42,809 nucleotides of DNA from Nocardia crassostreae (GTDB taxonomy: Bacteria > Actinomycetota > Actinomycetes > Mycobacteriales > Mycobacteriaceae). The notes under the pieces were generated by a model. The model was not told the DNA's origin. It searched no databases and saw nothing but the letters and a program-made list of their open reading frames with translations. The position numbers were made by a program, and so were the translations under genes. The stretch lies in NCBI RefSeq assembly GCF_001613405.1, contig NZ_BDCH01000047.1, forward strand, positions 1-42,809. The letters are read 5' to 3'. Below, in pieces: positions 1-8,845 of this stretch (positions within the stretch are counted from its first letter, which is position 1; each line of letters begins with the position of its first letter).

Positions 1-11
1 CAGTTCTGTAA

Positions 12-130
12 GGGTTTGGGCCGTCTCGATTTTGGACTGAGTGGAGCGCACGTCGGAGCGGGGGAGCGAAGCGGAGGAGCTCCGGCGTGCGCGGAGGGAG
101 GGAAAAATCGAGACTCAGGGGCCCAAACCC
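12..130. repeat. Large nested inverted repeat (about 119 nt) upstream of dinF
   Basis: Three nested pairs of arms can be read. Positions 12-21 (GGGTTTGGGC) pair perfectly with 121-130. Positions 23-33 (GTCTCGATTTT) pair with 104-114. Positions 46-59 (GCGCACGTCGGAGC) pair with 79-92 with one mismatch. Together they can fold into one long interrupted hairpin. GAGCGAAGCGGAGG occurs at 64-77 and again at 137-150. The element may be a MITE-like repeat, or the transcription terminator of a gene that lies before the window. No T-tract follows. Confidence 0.7.
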
Positions 131-231
131 CGCCCGGAGCGAAGCGGAGGGCAAATTAAACACAGCCACGAGCGGTTCTGAGCAGACCAGCACGCAATCG
201 TTTGTCGGGCTGATGTGCGAGGGTGATCCTT

Positions 232-1623
232 ATGCCCGACGACGAGACAACTTCCTCCAGGAGTGCCGATACGGCTGTGGTTCAGCGTGGCGAGGCCGCA
301 GTGCATGTTGGTCCGAGGCGGATTCTCGGTATCGCGGTTCCTACGCTGGGTGTTCTGGTCGCCGAGCCGATCTACCTGTTGTTCGACATGGCGGTGGTCG
401 GCCGTCTCGGTGCGCTCGCGCTCGCTGGTCTCGCTGTTGGCGGTTTGATCCTGGCGCAGATCAGCTCACAGCTGACGTTCCTCAGCTATGGCACGACGGC
501 GCGCTCTTCCCGCCGTCATGGTGCGGGCGACGAGCCCGGCGCGGTGGAAGAAGGCGTTCAAGCCAGTTGGCTCGCCGCAGCCGTGGGTCTGGTGATTCTC
601 GTTGTCCTGCAACTACTCGCGGCCCCGGTGACCAGTGTCATCGCAGGCGGTGGTGATATCGCCGACGAAGCCTTGCCATGGCTACGGATCGCCCTGTTCG
701 GTGTACCGCTGATCCTGCTGTCCATGGCCGGGAACGGTTGGATGCGTGGCGTTCAACAGACCCGTCGCCCACTGCTGTATGTGGTTGCCGGTCTGGTGGT
801 TTCGGCAATCCTGTGCCCGGTCCTGGTGCACGGCCTGCTGGGCGCCCCGCGCTGGGAGCTCGCCGGATCGGCCGTCGCCAATGTGGTGGGTCAGCTGGTG
901 TCCGGTGGGTTGTTCGTGCGCGCCTTGTTCCACGCCAAGGTCCCGCTACGCCCGCGCTTCGACATCATGCGCGCACAACTGGTCCTGGGCCGCGATCTGA
1001 TCGTGCGCAGCCTGGCCTTCCAGGCTTGCTTCGTGTCGGCCGCCGCCGTGGCGTCCCGTTTCGGTGCGGCATCAGTGGCCGCGCACCAACTCGTCCTGCA
1101 ACTGTGGACCTTCCTGGCCCTGGCCCTGGATTCCCTGGCGATTGCGGCACAGACCCTGGTGGGCGCCGCGCTGGGTGCCGGAAACGCCCGGGGCGCAAAG
1201 GGACTCGCGCGTCGAATCACCGGATGGTCCACAGCCTTCGCGATGGTGCTCGCCGTCGCTTTCGCGGCCGGATACTCCGTGATACCTCGCCTGTTCAACG
1301 ACGACCCGTCGGTCCTGGAGCGCACGCATGTCGTCTGGTGGTTCTTCGTCGGCCTCATTCCCATCGCGGGCGTGGTGTTCGCCCTCGACGGTGTTCTGCT
1401 CGGTGCCGGTGACGCCGCCTTCCTCCGCAATGCCACCCTCGGTTCGGCCCTGCTGGGCTTCCTGCCCGCCATCTGGCTGTCCCTCGCCTACGACTGGGGC
1501 ATCGCCGGAATCTGGTCCGGTCTGGTCGCTTTCATGGTGCTGCGCCTGATCGCCGTCTGCTGGCGCGCCCTGTCCGGCCGCTGGGCGCGGGTCGGCGCGG
1601 AGGTGCCGCGCCGCCTGGCCTGA
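232..1623 (+). CDS. dinF: MATE-family efflux protein, DinF type
   Basis: A 463-residue polytopic membrane protein of the MATE (multidrug and toxin extrusion) family, with about twelve hydrophobic segments and the usual MATE length. MATE proteins export cationic or oxidised small molecules in exchange for Na+ or H+. The ATG at 232 is preferred over the GTG at 223 because GAGGG at about 219-223 lies at normal ribosome-binding distance from 232. In mycobacteria a dinF homologue belongs to the same conserved neighbourhood as truB and pptT, which fits the rest of the window. The family assignment is firm; the substrate cannot be told. Confidence 0.88.
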   Translation: MPDDETTSSRSADTAVVQRGEAAVHVGPRRILGIAVPTLGVLVAEPIYLLFDMAVVGRLGALALAGLAVGGLILAQISSQLTFLSYGTTARSSRRHGAGDEPGAVEEGVQASWLAAAVGLVILVVLQLLAAPVTSVIAGGGDIADEALPWLRIALFGVPLILLSMAGNGWMRGVQQTRRPLLYVVAGLVVSAILCPVLVHGLLGAPRWELAGSAVANVVGQLVSGGLFVRALFHAKVPLRPRFDIMRAQLVLGRDLIVRSLAFQACFVSAAAVASRFGAASVAAHQLVLQLWTFLALALDSLAIAAQTLVGAALGAGNARGAKGLARRITGWSTAFAMVLAVAFAAGYSVIPRLFNDDPSVLERTHVVWWFFVGLIPIAGVVFALDGVLLGAGDAAFLRNATLGSALLGFLPAIWLSLAYDWGIAGIWSGLVAFMVLRLIAVCWRALSGRWARVGAEVPRRLA

Positions 1624-1644
1624 CATCGCAATCCGGTGTGCCGC

Positions 1645-2469
1645 TCAGTCTTTGAAATACACCAGCTGGTGGCTGGTTGCGAGCGGCGTACCGCTCTCGG
1701 TCCACAGGTGCGCCGCCTGATCGAAGAACCCGTCGCCGAAGTGCTGGGCGCGCGCGGTGGCGAGGACCGGCCGTTCCGCCACGGCGGCGAGCGGCTCGGT
1801 GTCGGCGTGGAAGTACACCGTGAGTGAGACCGTGCTAGCGGCGACCATGGGCCCCAGACGCAGCATGACGCAGGGGAAGAACACATCGCTCATGGCGGTG
1901 AGCGCGAGCTGGTCCAGCGCGCGAGCGGGGGCGTCGCGGACCCACAGCGTGGTGGTGGAATCCGGCTGCTCACGCGGTTCCGGAGTCAGCAGCCCGCCGC
2001 CTTCGACGAACCGCATCTCGTAATTGCGCAGCCACGCCGGGAACTCCGGCAGCTCCGTGACCTGCGCCGACTCCGGCGGCGGCGCGGTCGGCGGGGTGAT
2101 CTCGGTATCGGACCAGGTCGATCGGCGCAGGCCGCACACCACGGTCGCGGTGGTGGTCACCGCGTCGTCCTGGGTCATGGTGAGCATCCAGTGCTGGGTG
2201 GTGCGATTGGTGCGGACCGGCTGTGCGTCGATGGTGAAGGGGCCCGCCGCAACGGGTCCGGCGTAGTTGACGGTGAGCGAGACCGGATCGGCGATCCGCC
2301 GCGGATCGTCGAGCACGGCACGCAGCAGCGTGGCCGCGGTGATGCCGCCGAAGGGGCCCACCATATTCGAGTACTCGTCCGCGGTGTGGCCGGTGTAGCG
2401 GCCTTCGCCCACCGGGGTCAGGCCGGTGGCGGTATCGAACTGGTGCTGCCGGGTTTCGATCGAGACCAT
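1645..2469 (-). CDS. Acyl-CoA thioesterase, double hot-dog (TesB/4HBT-like)
   Basis: A 274-residue protein whose N-terminal half (GHTADEYSNMVGPFGGITAA) and C-terminal half (SLTVYFHAD, followed by a QAAHLWTESG segment) look like the two hot-dog folds of TesB-like thioesterases. These hydrolyse acyl-CoA to free acid and CoA. GGAGGA lies a few bases before the ATG at 2469. The gene follows a TetR regulator on the same strand after a 21-bp gap, so the two are probably cotranscribed. A tautomerase and an alcohol dehydrogenase run divergently from a shared control region, which suggests a small acyl- or ketone-metabolising regulon. The actual substrate is unknown. Confidence 0.82.
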   Translation of the reverse strand: MVSIETRQHQFDTATGLTPVGEGRYTGHTADEYSNMVGPFGGITAATLLRAVLDDPRRIADPVSLTVNYAGPVAAGPFTIDAQPVRTNRTTQHWMLTMTQDDAVTTTATVVCGLRRSTWSDTEITPPTAPPPESAQVTELPEFPAWLRNYEMRFVEGGGLLTPEPREQPDSTTTLWVRDAPARALDQLALTAMSDVFFPCVMLRLGPMVAASTVSLTVYFHADTEPLAAVAERPVLATARAQHFGDGFFDQAAHLWTESGTPLATSHQLVYFKD

Positions 2470-2490
2470 GGTGAATCCTCCTTCGTCACG

Positions 2491-3084
2491 TCAGGGGTGG
2501 GTGAGCGCGGACCGGATAAGGAATTCGAGTTCCTCGGCGATGCGGTCCAGCGGCTCGATGCTCTGCGTCGCGCGGCACATGGCCACGCTGCCTTCGACGG
2601 CGGCGACGATCAGCGTGGCGGTGCGTGCGGCCCGGGCCGGTTCGGCGCCGTGGTCGTGCAGCGCGCCCGCCAGGAGATCGGTCCACTGGGTGAAGGCCGT
2701 CGCGGCCGCTTCGCGCGGTGCGCTGTCGGCGTCGGGCAGGTCCTCCACCGCGACGGCCAGCACCGGGCAGCCCGCACGGAAGTCGGTGTCCACCACGATC
2801 TTCCGCCACATGCGCAGGAAGGCGTGCAGTCCGTCGATCGGCCCCTTTTCGAGCTCGCGCACCAGCAGCGCTGAGGTCAGATCGCCCGCGAAGGCGACCG
2901 CCTCGGTGGCGAGCTGCGTTTTGCCGCCCGGAAAGTGGTGATATGTCGACCCGAGGGGCGCGTGCGCGAACTTCGCGAGCTCGCGCACGCTGGTGGCATT
3001 GAGGCCGCGCCGCCGGATCATATCCGCCGCCCCGGCCACGAGCTTGTGCCGCGAGTCCTGCGCACCCGTGGGTTTGTTTCCCAC
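2491..3084 (-). CDS. TetR-family transcriptional regulator (LmrA/YxaF-like)
   Basis: About 197 residues. The N-terminal helix-turn-helix reads GLNATSVRELAKFAHAPLGS followed by TYHHFPGGK, typical of TetR proteins of the LmrA/YxaF group. The C-terminal ligand domain contains the CPVLAVAVE segment common in that group. The start is placed at GTG 3084 because AAGGAGG (3096-3090) lies five bases upstream. An ATG at 3114 would put the start codon inside the first operator-like palindrome. The protein probably represses itself, the downstream thioesterase and the divergent tautomerase/dehydrogenase through the two sites at 3100-3148. Confidence 0.88.
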   Translation of the reverse strand: MGNKPTGAQDSRHKLVAGAADMIRRRGLNATSVRELAKFAHAPLGSTYHHFPGGKTQLATEAVAFAGDLTSALLVRELEKGPIDGLHAFLRMWRKIVVDTDFRAGCPVLAVAVEDLPDADSAPREAAATAFTQWTDLLAGALHDHGAEPARAARTATLIVAAVEGSVAMCRATQSIEPLDRIAEELEFLIRSALTHP

Positions 3085-3099
3085 TTCCACCTCCTTGTC

Positions 3100-3115
3100 T
3101 ATAACAACCGTCATA
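3100..3115. promoter_or_regulatory. Operator-like palindrome O1 of the TetR cluster
   Basis: TATAAC-AACC-GTCATA has the same layout as the perfect site at 3133-3148, with one arm mismatch. It lies 16 bases upstream of the preferred TetR start codon, so binding here would block TetR-thioesterase transcription. The match between the two sites is seen directly; the function is inferred. Confidence 0.7.
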
Positions 3116-3132
3116 TAGTAGCGTGCCTAGAT

Positions 3133-3148
3133 TATAACGACTGTTATA
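3133..3148. promoter_or_regulatory. Operator-like palindrome O2 of the TetR cluster
   Basis: TATAAC-GACT-GTTATA has perfect 6-bp arms. Its centre is 33 bp from that of O1, about three helical turns, so two TetR dimers could sit on the same face. It lies 30 bases upstream of the tautomerase ATG. Confidence 0.75.
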
Positions 3149-3177
3149 GACCGTTCGAGACACGAGGGAGCACGCTC

Positions 3178-3606
3178 ATGCCGATGATTCACCTGACCCT
3201 GCCGACCGGTGTCCTGCCCGCCGAGACCCGGGCCGAACTGCGCAAAGCGCTACCCGCGACCCTGCTGAAGTGGGAGGGCGTCCCGGATTCCGCCTTCTTC
3301 CGCGCCCAGGCCTGGTGCCGGATCGAGGAGGTCCCCGACGGCGGTTTCGCCGCGCTCGAGGACGACCTCCCGCGCTTCCGGGTCGACGTGACCGTCCCGG
3401 AAGGCGGTCTGTCGGAGCGCCGCAAAGCCGGACTCATCCAGGAAGTCACCGATCAGGTTCTCGCCGCCGGTCTCGACGCGGCAGACGCCCTGCGGGTGTG
3501 GGTGCTGATCCGCGAACAGCCCGAGGGCACCTGGGGTGCGGCGGGCAATGTCGTCAAGTTCAAGGACCTGGCCGCCTTCGCGCAGGGCCAGCGCGAGAAT
3601 GCGTGA
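3178..3606 (+). CDS. Tautomerase-superfamily protein (4-oxalocrotonate tautomerase-like)
   Basis: A 142-residue protein that begins Met-Pro, so removal of the initiator Met would expose the N-terminal proline that is the catalytic base of the tautomerase superfamily. The length fits the longer members of the family (around 130-150 residues) rather than the 62-residue 4-OT. Near the C-terminus VLIREQPEGTWGAAGN resembles the family's conserved strand. GAGGGAG lies upstream of the ATG. The end overlaps the start of the alcohol dehydrogenase by 8 bases, which implies translational coupling. The substrate is unknown, probably an alpha,beta-unsaturated keto acid or a related enol. Confidence 0.8.
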   Translation: MPMIHLTLPTGVLPAETRAELRKALPATLLKWEGVPDSAFFRAQAWCRIEEVPDGGFAALEDDLPRFRVDVTVPEGGLSERRKAGLIQEVTDQVLAAGLDAADALRVWVLIREQPEGTWGAAGNVVKFKDLAAFAQGQRENA

Positions 3607-4735
3607 GCTGCAATTAATTCGGAGCGGGCGGCTGGAGTGGCGCGAGCGTCCCGCGCCGGAGCTGCGTGATCCGCGTGACGCGCTGGTGCGCCCGTTCGTC
3701 GCCGGGCGCTGTGACGGTGACACCATGCCGATCCACCGGCCTGTCTCCCGAGCCATGCAACTCGGCATCCGGGCGGGCCTGATCGATCCGGTCGTGGCGA
3801 GCATCTGCGGCCCCGTCCCGTTCCAGGGTCCGTTCGGCATCGGCCACGAATGCATTGCCGAGGTGATCGAGGTCGGCTCGGAGATCACCACCCTGCGCCG
3901 GGGCGACGTGGTCGTGGTCCCGTGGGCGGTGTCGTGCGGCGACTGCCGGGAATGCCGGTTGGGTCTGACGGCGAAATGCTCCACCACCCGCACCTCGACG
4001 CTGGCGGCCTTCGGCTTCGGTGCGGCCAGCGGCCCCTGGGGTGGCATGGTCGCGGATCTGCTGCGCATCCCGTTCGCCGACCACATGCTCGTTCCGGTGC
4101 CCGCGGGCGTCGACCCCCTGCGGGTCGCCGCCGCCAGTGACAATCTCTCCGATGCCTGGCGCTGCGTCGTGCCGCCCTTGCGGGCACGGCCGGGTGGCAG
4201 GGTGCTGGTCCTCGGCGGCGCCGCGCAGAGCATCGGCCTGTATGCCGCGGGCTTGGCCGCGCGGCACGGCGCGGAGGTCGTCGATTACGTCGACCATCGC
4301 CGCGAGCGGCTCGATATCGCCGAAAAGCTCGGCGCTCGAACGCATTCCACGGCGTCGAAGGGCAAACTCCGCGGCACCGATATCCCGCGCCGGGACTACG
4401 ACATCGTTGTCGAGGGCACCTCCACCGCCACCGGAGTCGATCTCGCCTTGCGCTCGCTGGCCCCTGGCGGATTCTGTCAGCCGGTCGGCTACTACCTCCC
4501 GGTCGGCACCAAGGTCCCCCTCATGCACATGTATGCCAACGACGCCACGTTGAAGGTCGGCGTCTCCAATGTCCGCCCTCTCCTCCCCGATGTCCTGGAT
4601 TTCGTTGCCCGCCAAGACTTCCCAGCCGAAACGGTCACCACCCTCACCGCCGACTGGGAGGATTCGCCGACCGCGTACAAGGCGCACACCACCAAGCTGG
4701 TCCTGCACCGCGAACCCCTGCACGCCGCAGCCTAA
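3599..4735 (+). CDS. Zinc-dependent alcohol dehydrogenase (MDR superfamily)
   Basis: A 378-residue medium-chain dehydrogenase. Cys38 and the GHE motif (His83-Glu84) look like catalytic zinc ligands. Cys113, Cys116, Cys119 and Cys127 form the structural-zinc lobe. A Rossmann motif VLVLGGAAQSIG begins about residue 200. An acidic VDYVDHRRE stretch after the second beta strand suggests NAD(H) rather than NADP(H). The ATG at 3599 overlaps the tautomerase stop region. The TAA stop overlaps the convergent response-regulator stop by four bases. It is probably part of the TetR-controlled cluster and oxidises or reduces an alcohol/carbonyl pair not identifiable from sequence. Confidence 0.85.
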   Translation: MRELQLIRSGRLEWRERPAPELRDPRDALVRPFVAGRCDGDTMPIHRPVSRAMQLGIRAGLIDPVVASICGPVPFQGPFGIGHECIAEVIEVGSEITTLRRGDVVVVPWAVSCGDCRECRLGLTAKCSTTRTSTLAAFGFGAASGPWGGMVADLLRIPFADHMLVPVPAGVDPLRVAAASDNLSDAWRCVVPPLRARPGGRVLVLGGAAQSIGLYAAGLAARHGAEVVDYVDHRRERLDIAEKLGARTHSTASKGKLRGTDIPRRDYDIVVEGTSTATGVDLALRSLAPGGFCQPVGYYLPVGTKVPLMHMYANDATLKVGVSNVRPLLPDVLDFVARQDFPAETVTTLTADWEDSPTAYKAHTTKLVLHREPLHAAA

Positions 4736-5388
4736 GGAGCGGGCGCCACCAGTCCGGCCTCGTAGGCGGCGATGACCAGTTGAACTCGGTCGCGGGCGAG
4801 GAGTTTGGCCAGGATGCGGCTGACGTGGGTCTTGACGGTGAGGGGGCTCAGGACCAGGGATTCGGCGATCTCGGCATTGGTCAGGCCGCGGGCGATGAGG
4901 ATGAGGACGTCGAGTTCGCGGTCTGTCAGGGCCGAGATCGACGGGCGCGGTGCGGGATCCGGGAGGGCGCGCACGCGGGTGATGACGGCGGCGGTGGCGC
5001 TGGGGGACAGGAGGGCTTCACCGGCGGCGATGATGCGGATGGCGTCCAGAAGGGCGGCGGGTTTGGTGTCCTTGATGAGGAATCCGCTGGCACCGGCGCG
5101 CAGGGCGGCGAGGACATTGTCGTCGGTGTCGTAGGTGGTGAGAACGAGAACCCGGACCCCGGCCAGGTTTTCGTCGGCGGCTATGTCGGCGGTGGCGGCG
5201 ATGCCGTCGAGATCGGGCATGCGGATGTCCATGACGACGACGTCGGCGCGTTCGGTGCGGGCGAGGGCCACCGCTTCGCGGCCGGTGGCGGCCTCGCCGA
5301 CGACCCGCATATCGGGGGCCGAGGCGATGAGGAGGGCGAACGCGCCGCGTACGAGGGCCTGGTCGTCGGCCAGCAGGACTCGGATCAT
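4732..5388 (-). CDS. NarL/LuxR-family response regulator
   Basis: 218 residues. The receiver domain begins VLLADDQALVR, with the phosphoacceptor Asp54 in VVMDIRMPDLDG and a Lys in GFLIKDTKPAA. A C-terminal LuxR helix-turn-helix reads LTDRELDVLILIARGLTNAE, with SPLTVKTHVSRILAKL following. Its ATG overlaps the stop of the upstream kinase fragment (ATGA), so the kinase and regulator form an operon. The palindrome at 6644-6659, between the kinase and the MMPL transporter, is the most obvious candidate target. The stop is TAG, one of three genuine terminal TAGs in the window. Confidence 0.92.
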   Translation of the reverse strand: MIRVLLADDQALVRGAFALLIASAPDMRVVGEAATGREAVALARTERADVVVMDIRMPDLDGIAATADIAADENLAGVRVLVLTTYDTDDNVLAALRAGASGFLIKDTKPAALLDAIRIIAAGEALLSPSATAAVITRVRALPDPAPRPSISALTDRELDVLILIARGLTNAEIAESLVLSPLTVKTHVSRILAKLLARDRVQLVIAAYEAGLVAPAP

Positions 5389-6617
5389 GGCTGTACTCCC
5401 AGGGATTCGCCGGAGACATCGCGCGGCGGGGTGGATCGCTGTGCGCCCAGGACCGGGAGGGTGGCGCGCACTTCGAAGCCGTTGCCGGTGTCGATCGCGG
5501 AGGCGGTGCCGCCGATCGCCTCGGCGCGTTCGATCATGCCGCGGATGCCGAATCCTGTTGTATTCGAGTGGTTTCGGGAGTTGTTGCGCTGTTGAGGGCG
5601 GCCGTTGTCGGAGATGTCGATGAGCAGGCGGTCGGTGCGGTAGTCGAGATGGACGGTCGCCGTGGTGGCTTCGGCGTGTTTGGCCACATTGGTCAGGGCC
5701 TCCTGGACGATGCGGTAGGCGACCAGTTCCACGGTCGGGGCCAACGGCCGCTGGTGTCCGGCGGTGACGAATTCCACGGTGACTCCGGCGGCTGCGGCGT
5801 GATCGGCGAGGGCTCGTACTCGGGTGAGGTCGGGTAGCGGCTCTCAGGAGGTGCTGTCCTCGTCCGCGTGCCGGTCCGGTGTGCGCAGCACGCCGACGGT
5901 GGCGGCGAGTTCGGCGCGGGCGTCGGCGCAGGCATCGGAAATGGTTTCCAGCGCATCGATGACGGTGTCCCGGTCGGCATGTCGTTCGGTGATCAGGTGC
6001 GCGGCGACGCCCGCTTGCACCTGGATGACGGTAATGGTGTGGGCGAGCAGGTCGTGCAGGTCGCGGGCGATGCGCAGGCGTTCCTCGGTCACCTGGCGGC
6101 GGGCTTCCTCGTCGCGGGTGCGTTCGGCGCGTTCGGCGCGGTCCAGGACTTCGGCGATATAGGCGCGGTGTAGTCGCACGGCTTCACCGGCCACGCAGGC
6201 GAGCACGATCCAGCCGACCGCGCCGAAGGTTTGCAGGGCGGTGTTCTCGTTCCCCTCGCGGGAGATGATGATCCCGGCGGCGGCGAACGCCATGACGGTG
6301 AGGATGACGATCGCGGTGCGGCGGCGGGTGCCCCAGCGCGCCACCGTGTACAGCGCGATGATGGTCGCGGGAACGATCGCCTCGTGCGGGAATTCGTTCG
6401 CGTGATACGGGATCGCCAGCACGGTGTGCGCGATCAGCACGGCCAGCGGGTAGCGGCGGCGCAGCATCAGCGGCAGGGTGGCCAGCACCAGTAGGGTGGC
6501 TCCGAAGGCGTTCAACGGTGTGGTCGCGGGGATGAGCCGGGCCGCCACCAGTTCCCCGAGCAGCACCGCACCGGTGAGCAGGCCGTAGGTCCACCACACG
6601 CGGTTCATTCCCGCCAT
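5385..6617 (-). pseudogene. NarL-type sensor histidine kinase, interrupted by an in-frame TGA
   Basis: Read through its stop, this is one kinase of about 410 residues. It has four or five N-terminal membrane helices, then a HisKA_3 dimerisation helix with ERLRIARDLHDLLAH (phospho-His about residue 185), then a HATPase domain with the N-box EALTNVAKHAE, ISDNGRP and TGFGIRGMIERA. A TGA at 5844-5846 follows DEDSTS, in the linker between the His helix and the ATPase domain. The frame is the same on both sides. The start is ATG 6617 or 6608. A GTG at 5777, preceded by GGAG, could restart translation of the ATPase half. It may therefore be a pseudogene, a sequencing error or a two-piece kinase. It partners the response regulator at 4732-5388. 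Confidence 0.8.
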
Positions 6618-6643
6618 TGTGCGGCAGTCGCGGGGCGCGCAGG

Positions 6644-6659
6644 TACTCCGCGCGGAGTA
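6644..6659. promoter_or_regulatory. Perfect 16-bp palindrome between kinase and MMPL genes
   Basis: TACTCCGCGCGGAGTA is fully self-complementary. It lies in the divergent promoter region, 27 bases upstream of the kinase ATG at 6617 and 82 bases upstream of the MMPL start. It is a likely binding site for the NarL-type regulator encoded next to it or for another repressor. Confidence 0.65.
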
Positions 6660-6741
6660 TTCGCAACAGCCTGCCGTGGGCGGACGATTTCGATCCGCCC
6701 GCCCGCAAGGCTGCTTGCATGCCCTTTGCGAGGAGTCAGTC

Positions 6742-8808
6742 ATGGGAATGAAAGCCAGAGCGCTACTGCTCATCGGCGTCTGGATCGCGGTGCTGGCCGC
6801 GATGGTGCCGTTGGCCGGTGGGCTCGATGATGTGAAGTCCGACAAGGAAACCGATTATCTGCCCGCCTCGGCGCAGTCGACCATGGCGGCGGAGTTGGAG
6901 CAGACGCTGCCCGGCGGGACCGAGAACGTGTTTCTCGTGGTGTACGAGCGTGATTCGGGCGTCGCCGAGGCGGATCGCGCCACGGCCGCGAATCACTATG
7001 CGGCTCTGCGCGCGACATACGGCAGCGTGGGCGGGCCGGATCAGCCGATCGGCTCCGCCGACGGGAAGGCCGTGATGTATCCGGTGATGGTCGGCCAATC
7101 GCACGGTGAACCTTCCTCGTACATCGAGGAATTCCGCGCCGCAGTGGCCGAGCACCCGGCCGGGCTGAGCGTGCAGGTCGCCGGTCCCGGCGCGCTGTCG
7201 GCCGATTTCGAGGGTGCGTTCGAGGGTATCGACGAGCAGTTGCTGCTGGTGACCGTGCTGGTGGTGACGGTCATCCTGCTGCTCACCTACCGCAGCCCGC
7301 TGCTGTGGCTGGTGCCGCTGATCGCGGTGGCGGGCGCCAACCTGCTGGCCATGGCCGCCGTGTACGGTCTCGCCAAGACCTTCGACGTGACGGTCAACGA
7401 CCAGAGCGCCGCCGTCCTCACCATCCTGGTCTTCGGCGTCGGCACCGACTACGCCCTGCTGATCGTCGCCCGCTATCGCGAAGAGTTGCGCCGTCATCCG
7501 GAGGTGGCGACCGCCATGCTGGCCGCCCTGCGCCGCTCGGTCCCCGCCATCGCCGCCTCCGCCGCCACGGTCAGCCTCGGCCTGCTGTGCCTGCTCGCCG
7601 CCGATATGAACAATGCCGCCGGTATGGGCCCGGTCGGCGCGGCGGGCATCGTGTGCGCCCTGCTGGTCATGGTCACCTTGTTCCCCGCGCTCCTGGTCGT
7701 GTGCGGCCGCTGGATCTTCTGGCCCCGCATTCCCCGCGTGCGGTCCGATGCCATCGCGTGCGCCACGCTGTGGGACCGGATCGGCGCGTATATCGCACGC
7801 CGCCCGGTGGTTTCGGCCACCGCCTCGATCGCGGTACTGGCCCTGCTCGGCCTGGGCCTGCTCGGCAACACCGGATCCCTGTCCCGCGCCGACCAATTCG
7901 TCGACACCCCCGAATCGGTCCACGGCCAAACCGTCATCGCCGCGCACTTCCCCGAACGCGCGGGCACCCCGCTCTTGGTCATGACCCCCAATGCATCCCG
8001 CGACGCCGTCCTGCGCATCCTGGAAGCCGACCCCGGAATCGGCTCGGCCGAAGCCGGTCGCACCGGCCCCCAATTCTTCGAAATCACCGCCATACCAAGC
8101 GATCCCGCCGACTCGCCCACCGAATACGCCACCATCGACCGCCTCCGCGCCGCCCTCGCCGACCTTTCCCCCGACACGGTCATCGGCGGCCCCAGCGCCT
8201 CCAACCTCGATATCGCCGACGCCTCCACCCGCGACCGTTGGATAGTCATCCCCCTGGTCCTGCTGGTGGTAACCGCCGTCCTGGCCCTCCTCCTGCGCTC
8301 CCTGGCGGCCCCCCTCGGCCTCCTCCTGACCGTAGTCCTGTCCTTCGGATCATCCCTGGGCGCAATCATTCTCGCCTTCGAACACCTCTTCGGCTTCACC
8401 GGCCTGGACTCCGGCCTGATCCTCCTGTCCTTCCTCTTCCTGGTGGCCCTGGGCGTCGACTACAACATCTTCCTGGTCAGCCGAGCCCGCGAGGAATCCC
8501 ACCGCCTCGGCACCCGCCAGGGCATGCTCCGCAGCCTCGCGGTCACCGGCGGCGTAATCACCTCCGCCGGAATAGTCCTCGCCGCCACCTTCGCCGTCCT
8601 CACCACCCTCCCCCTGGTCTCCCTCGCCCAAATCGGCTTCGCCGTAGCCTTCGGCGTCCTCCTCGACACCCTCCTGGTCCGCTCAATCCTGGTCCCGGCC
8701 CTCACCATGCTCGCCGGAGACCGCATCTGGTGGCCCTCTCGCCTCCCACGCCCCCGGCCCGATCGATCCGTTCCAGCACCTCGGGACCCCGAGTCTGTCA
8801 TGGCGTAG
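6742..8808 (+). CDS. MMPL/RND-family membrane transporter
   Basis: A 688-residue protein with the MMPL plan: a first helix, a large extracytoplasmic loop (about residues 30-170), a block of six helices, then a second helix, loop and six-helix block. VFGVGTDYALLIVARYREE and ALGVDYNIFLVSRAREE are the paired conserved membrane motifs. They carry the Asp-Tyr residues that relay protons in MmpL proteins. GAGGAG lies before the ATG at 6742. It is divergent from the two-component system, which probably controls it. The family exports lipids, siderophores or drugs; the cargo here is unknown. The C-terminal DPESVMA and TAG recur as a remnant at about 10859-10882. Confidence 0.9.
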   Translation: MGMKARALLLIGVWIAVLAAMVPLAGGLDDVKSDKETDYLPASAQSTMAAELEQTLPGGTENVFLVVYERDSGVAEADRATAANHYAALRATYGSVGGPDQPIGSADGKAVMYPVMVGQSHGEPSSYIEEFRAAVAEHPAGLSVQVAGPGALSADFEGAFEGIDEQLLLVTVLVVTVILLLTYRSPLLWLVPLIAVAGANLLAMAAVYGLAKTFDVTVNDQSAAVLTILVFGVGTDYALLIVARYREELRRHPEVATAMLAALRRSVPAIAASAATVSLGLLCLLAADMNNAAGMGPVGAAGIVCALLVMVTLFPALLVVCGRWIFWPRIPRVRSDAIACATLWDRIGAYIARRPVVSATASIAVLALLGLGLLGNTGSLSRADQFVDTPESVHGQTVIAAHFPERAGTPLLVMTPNASRDAVLRILEADPGIGSAEAGRTGPQFFEITAIPSDPADSPTEYATIDRLRAALADLSPDTVIGGPSASNLDIADASTRDRWIVIPLVLLVVTAVLALLLRSLAAPLGLLLTVVLSFGSSLGAIILAFEHLFGFTGLDSGLILLSFLFLVALGVDYNIFLVSRAREESHRLGTRQGMLRSLAVTGGVITSAGIVLAATFAVLTTLPLVSLAQIGFAVAFGVLLDTLLVRSILVPALTMLAGDRIWWPSRLPRPRPDRSVPAPRDPESVMA

Positions 8809-8812
8809 CCGC
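8782..8812 (+). repeat. Direct repeat copy A: 3' end of MMPL
   Basis: This 31-bp stretch covers the MMPL C-terminal codons (DPESVMA) and the TAG stop. It matches 10856-10886 at 26 of 31 positions by eye. Confidence 0.65.
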
Positions 8813-8845
8813 GCCACCGAATCCCGCTCTCCGACACGGAGAAAT

